A stretch of DNA of 64,000 nucleotides, from positions 4,025,221 to 4,089,220 of the forward strand of contig NW_025062479.1 in NCBI RefSeq assembly GCF_000002995.4, read 5' to 3'. This DNA is from Brugia malayi. Lineage: Eukaryota > Nematoda > Chromadorea > Rhabditida > Onchocercidae. Each line of letters opens with the position of its first letter. The first letter of the stretch is position 1. This document shows, in pieces, positions 60,297 through 64,000 of this stretch. Both the position numbers and the translations under genes were made by a program. Below the pieces are notes generated by a model. It was not told the origin of the DNA. It ran no database searches and saw only the letters and a list, made by a program, of their open reading frames with translations.

Positions 60297-62044
60297 ATGG
60301 TACGAACCAAAGCGGATGTAAGGCGATACGACTTATCTTCTAGTTCCTCGAGGAATAATTCAGCTGTTGAAGGTATTTCGTCTATGTTATAATTGCCATT
60401 ACATTGAAACTGTTTAGCAACTTTTATTAGCTTGCTTGGGTTACTCCTTTTAGTGGGTTGTAGAATGCAACTTTGCAATGAGTACTGTATTCTAAAAAAT
60501 TATTAAAAGAAAACTTATTTTTAATGAGTCATCAAGCAAGAATTACGGGTATTTCCGTACATTCATCTGTTGTGCAAAAGGTTCCTAGAAAAACTTTTGG
60601 CTCATATAAGGTTCCGTGGTTTGCTTTTATTTTTATTTTTTTTTTATTTGTGATGGTTTCAGACTTTGTACTACCTCTAATACACCATCAAAATACTTCT
60701 GCAAAACTGAGGTTGGATTTTGAATCATGAGTTTACTTCCGTACAAAGGTAAAAGCAAAAAAGGATGGTGTCTTGGAGCGGTCATTGACAGTTTTCTCTC
60801 TCAACTACTAAATTTTGTTAAGAATTAAGCAAACTTTTTCCTAATGTCAAATTGGCAGTTTTTTTTTTTTCAGGACGTGAAGAAGATTGGAAAAAGATAA
60901 TCAATGAATCTGAAGGAGGTTTGAATCGCAGTGGTGGGCATCCTCGATATGGTCATAAAGCTGTGCGCGATTCAAGGAAGCGTTCTCGACGCTATAGGTA
61001 TGTTTTGATCTTTTAAATCTACTTTGTGAAATGAAAGGTGATTCATGTCCCAGTTCACAACTAATGGTTGGACTTAAAAAGTTGAAATTTCAGACCAGGC
61101 ATAAGAGCACTTAAAGAAATTCGTAAATATCAAAAATCGACAATGTTGTTGATTAGAAAACTGCCATTTGCTCGTCTTGTTAAGGAAATTGCAAATGAAA
61201 TGTCTGATTCTTCTATTGGGTATCGTTTTGCAGTGGAAGCAATCGCTGCAGTTCAGGAGGTTCTTTACATCTTCTAGATTAATTTCTAATAAGATGTTTT
61301 CCGTCTTGATGACCTCAAGGATTCTTACAAACTTATGTAAATAGTACATCTAAAAAGAATTTACTTGTACTTCTCTGTTAAGAATAGATAACTCCTGTTT
61401 AGAATAGGAGTTGATAACGTTAGGTTTAACGGACATGAAAACGTTTCACTAAACAATGTAATGATTTCAAATAACTGCTCCATTCACATATAAACGTTAT
61501 GCGTTTTTCAACTCATAAACAACGCTCTGTTGTGCTGAATATACAACGGACAGTTTTCAAAAAAAAAAAAATTGTCCAGTTTAGTAAGCACTAACCAAGT
61601 TAGCCTATTTTTGGATATCTGTCACATATAGGTTATTTAGTAGTATTGCTTTTCATATTCATCCTTTTGTCCGAAATGGAACATATATTAGGTTATTTTA
61701 GGAGCATCCAAATCACCCTTGTTTTGTTTACTGTGGATTTTGCTGAGAAGCTTATGGGTAGCTGTCGTTTTTTCAAAATGAGATGCAAATAACTTATCGA
61801 TCCTGTTCTTATTTCAAATATATGAACAAAGAAGTTTGGAAGCATCGATAGCAAGGAAGAACATGTGGATGATGAAGTTATCAGTATGAATTTGCTTTGT
61901 AAAGATGATTATTTTTCATTTCAGGCAGCAGAAGCTTTCATGGTTCAATTTTTTGAAAACGCTCTGTTGTGCAGCCAGCACGCTAAACGGATAACAGTAA
62001 TGCAACGTGATGTCCAGCTTGTTCGTCGGCTATTCAATATTTGA
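60297..62044 (+). CDS. hcp-3: Centromeric histone H3 variant, CENP-A/HCP-3-like (161 aa)
   Basis: Replaces histone H3 in centromeric nucleosomes and directs kinetochore assembly. Exons: 60297-60372, 60874-60997, 61094-61259 and 61925-62044, with all phases agreeing. The N-terminus [20 protein letters not shown] keeps an H3-like start and then a divergent Ser- and basic-rich tail of about 65 residues. Histone fold: [35 protein letters not shown], loop 1 [10 protein letters not shown], then [40 protein letters not shown]. Loop 1 is about three residues longer than in H3, and EAAEAFxVxxFE is the CENP-A rather than the H3 (EASEAYLV) form. Both are CENP-A hallmarks. The C-terminus stops at RRLFNI. 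A splice acceptor (TTATTACAG) 8 bases before the ATG suggests trans-splicing. A second possible first exon (ATG at 60524, MSHQARITG) would join exon 2 in the same phase. Confidence 0.93.
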
Positions 62045-63453
62045 AAACAAAAAAAGCAAACGACGTTTGAGAGTGATATTGAGTGTTTAAAAAAGTGTCG
62101 TATGATTTTCCGTACGTATGAAGACATCCCCTAATTTGTTTTCATGGTCTAATAAGTCTTTATCATTAAATTGTTACTTTAATTTTCACTATGCATTGCC
62201 AGCCTTGCGGTCTATATAGTTTAAAATATATTCATATCTCCTATCTCTTCTTTTATGTCAAAGATATCACCAACTAACTTAATTTTTAGCTACTTAAACA
62301 TTCCTTAAACATTAGTTATTTAGTGCGGGGCAGTGCAAAGGCAGCAAAAAATTATGTCTTAAAAGGGTGAAATGTCAAAGGATCATAAATCATCTGAAAT
62401 GTTTAAAAATTATGTTTATTATATAATATATAGCATTTCTCAGCTGTAAGATATTTTTTTTTTTTCCTTTTTCCATGATTTTCATTTTTTTCTGCATCAA
62501 GGGTGAAGTGTTCGTTTGTAAATTTTGTCTTTTTAAACTGATATAAAGGTAGGAAAATGATAATAAACTTCGAAGAACTGACAAGGGCAAGAGCCGAAGA
62601 AAGAAGACCATGAGTGGATTAACCTGAGTTTTGTCCTTTCCAGAAGTATTTAGTGCCACTTTATGTTGTTTTTTCTAATATTTCATTTAATCGGCTTGTC
62701 GCCAACATGATAATTAGTCTTTGTTGCCCACCTGTATTTACGTCAGCAATTATTACTGCCAATTTGATTGATTTATTCATGATTTAGAAATTTTGTGTTT
62801 TCTATTTCTTACGTTACATTTTGCTCCTTTGATTTTGTATTCCGATTAAGAATAACACTTTTCATATTGTCTTCTTTGGTAGTGCTGTTTGGTCTCTTTC
62901 TTTTAAATTGTGCGAATGTTATATGATAGTTGAAAAGTAAACACAAAACATTTGATAGTAAAACACAAACGTTTTCATCAGAACAAAGCAAATAAGATGT
63001 GTAGGGGGAATTCGAAATGAAGGAAAGTTTCAGAAGTTTGCTTGAATGTGTCCATACTTCTGCTTCGCAGTGTTCTTTTTTTTTTAATTTTCCCCTGCAT
63101 AATATAGATATAAGATGACTGGCTAGTTTGTTGTCGAGATTGTTATTGAATTTATTTTCTGTTCATTCGCATGACCGCAAGATTTTATTGAAAAATAATT
63201 TTTTTTTAAAATTACGATGCAGTGCCAACTGAATGTGACCACAGACATTTGGGAGTTGCGTGTTTGTGTGTATTTTATCACTCTTCAAATATCTGTGATC
63301 AATTTGAACATTGGAAGGTCAATTAACTTAATCTGATCATTGAAAAAGTTAACTTTACTCAATATCTTATATTGTTTCATTTTTAAATTTGCTATTTTGT
63401 CAGGAAAAAATTCCGAACAAAATTTTGGCAAAAAATTTAAACTTATAAAAATA
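62045..63453. other. Intergenic, downstream of centromeric histone
   Basis: AT-rich, with T and A runs. Open frames up to 89 codons have no family or splice support. It probably contains the histone gene's 3' UTR and the promoter of the gene that starts at 63454. Confidence 0.5.
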
Positions 63454-64000
63454 ATGGATTCAGGTGAGTATTGTAAAGCGACCAGTATGACCAATTTTTT
63501 TCAGAGATCCTTGAATATTATTAAAAAACGAAATGAAAAATTAAGTTGAAACACTAGCCTTTGAATTGCTAGCGTAAAGCTTAGAGAGTGTTCTGACGAC
63601 AAATGATTTATTTCAGGTACGCTCCAATTTGTTTGTGAGACTTTCACTTCTGCCAGGAAGTTGCTGTGTAATAACACATTTCGTTCTCACATGTGTTTGT
63701 GAGCAGAATTTTTTCTAACCAGTTTATTTTTCTTTTTACTTCTGCTTCAGATAATATAAGGAGTATAAGAGTAAAAGCAGTATTTTAAGTTTTGTGAAAA
63801 GAAGTATCGCTGAAAGTAATGTATTTGAATGCTGATATGTCCATATTTGATCATGGTCAAGCAGAAACGTTGAAAATTTGTTATCTGTGTTGATTTATTA
63901 TCATTATCTGTTAATCCCAATAAACCAGGTTATCTCCAGCGCGCCTTTATTTATTTCTGGGACGGAGAAATAAATAGAATTGCCGAAGGAATAATGTGCA
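63454..64000 (+). CDS. Start of an unrecognised gene running off the window
   Basis: Proposed exon 1 at 63454-63463 (ATGGATTCAG followed by a GTGAGT donor) joins, in matching phase, an exon from 63929 (after AAACCAG) that stays open to the window end. The joined product begins MDSGYLQRAFIYFWDGEINR. An additional exon between them cannot be excluded. A frame at 63618-63700, for example, would also splice in phase but soon reaches a stop. Function unknown. Confidence 0.4.

Noticed and set aside
60524..60730. 68-codon frame with a hydrophobic segment upstream of centromeric histone exon 2
   Set aside because: The hydrophobic part is a T-rich intronic tract. Only its first bases may be a real alternative first exon (MSHQARITG).

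Overview
The window looks like nuclear DNA of a parasitic nematode, most likely a filarial or other spirurid worm. The sequence is AT-rich. Genes are split into many short exons with GT...TTTTCAG-type introns, and several start codons sit a few bases after a strong 3' splice signal, as expected for spliced-leader trans-splicing. There are no bacterial operons, CRISPR arrays or rRNA/tRNA genes that I could support. Gene models were built by hand from reading frame, splice motifs and family similarity; where I say phases agree, every exon junction in that model keeps the frame.

Layout. 1-1339: no gene seen. 1340-7553 (-): GABA-B receptor subunit 1 (gbb-1). 7554-11048: intergenic, with a diverged direct repeat of about 130 bp that has coding-like character. 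11049-20337: a large inverted repeat with arms of 2,968 and 2,952 bp around a 3,369-bp spacer. The right arm carries the 5' exons of a complete DENND2-like Rab-GEF gene that continues to 22747. The left arm carries a truncated copy of the same exons. The spacer carries four of five exons of an unrecognised 149-residue protein gene whose last exon lies in the left arm. 24533-30087 (+): a ninein-like EF-hand/coiled-coil protein. 30636-47804 (+): huntingtin, without a polyglutamine tract. 49352-52670 (+): nuclear hormone receptor, 378 residues. 54669-59234 (+): GNPAT/acl-7, the first enzyme of ether lipid synthesis, 648 residues. 59860-60050: a decayed Tc1/mariner-like transposase fragment. 60297-62044 (+): CENP-A (HCP-3-like) centromeric histone, 161 residues. 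63454-end (+): apparent first exons of a further gene.

Functionally the neighbourhood is mixed: neurotransmission, membrane traffic, microtubule anchoring, a HEAT-repeat scaffold, transcription, ether lipids and the centromere. The most unusual structure is the near-perfect inverted repeat. Its spacer could flip and so place the unknown gene either away from, or directly upstream of, the intact DENND2-like gene. The most biologically notable genes are the ninein/huntingtin pair and the centromeric histone.
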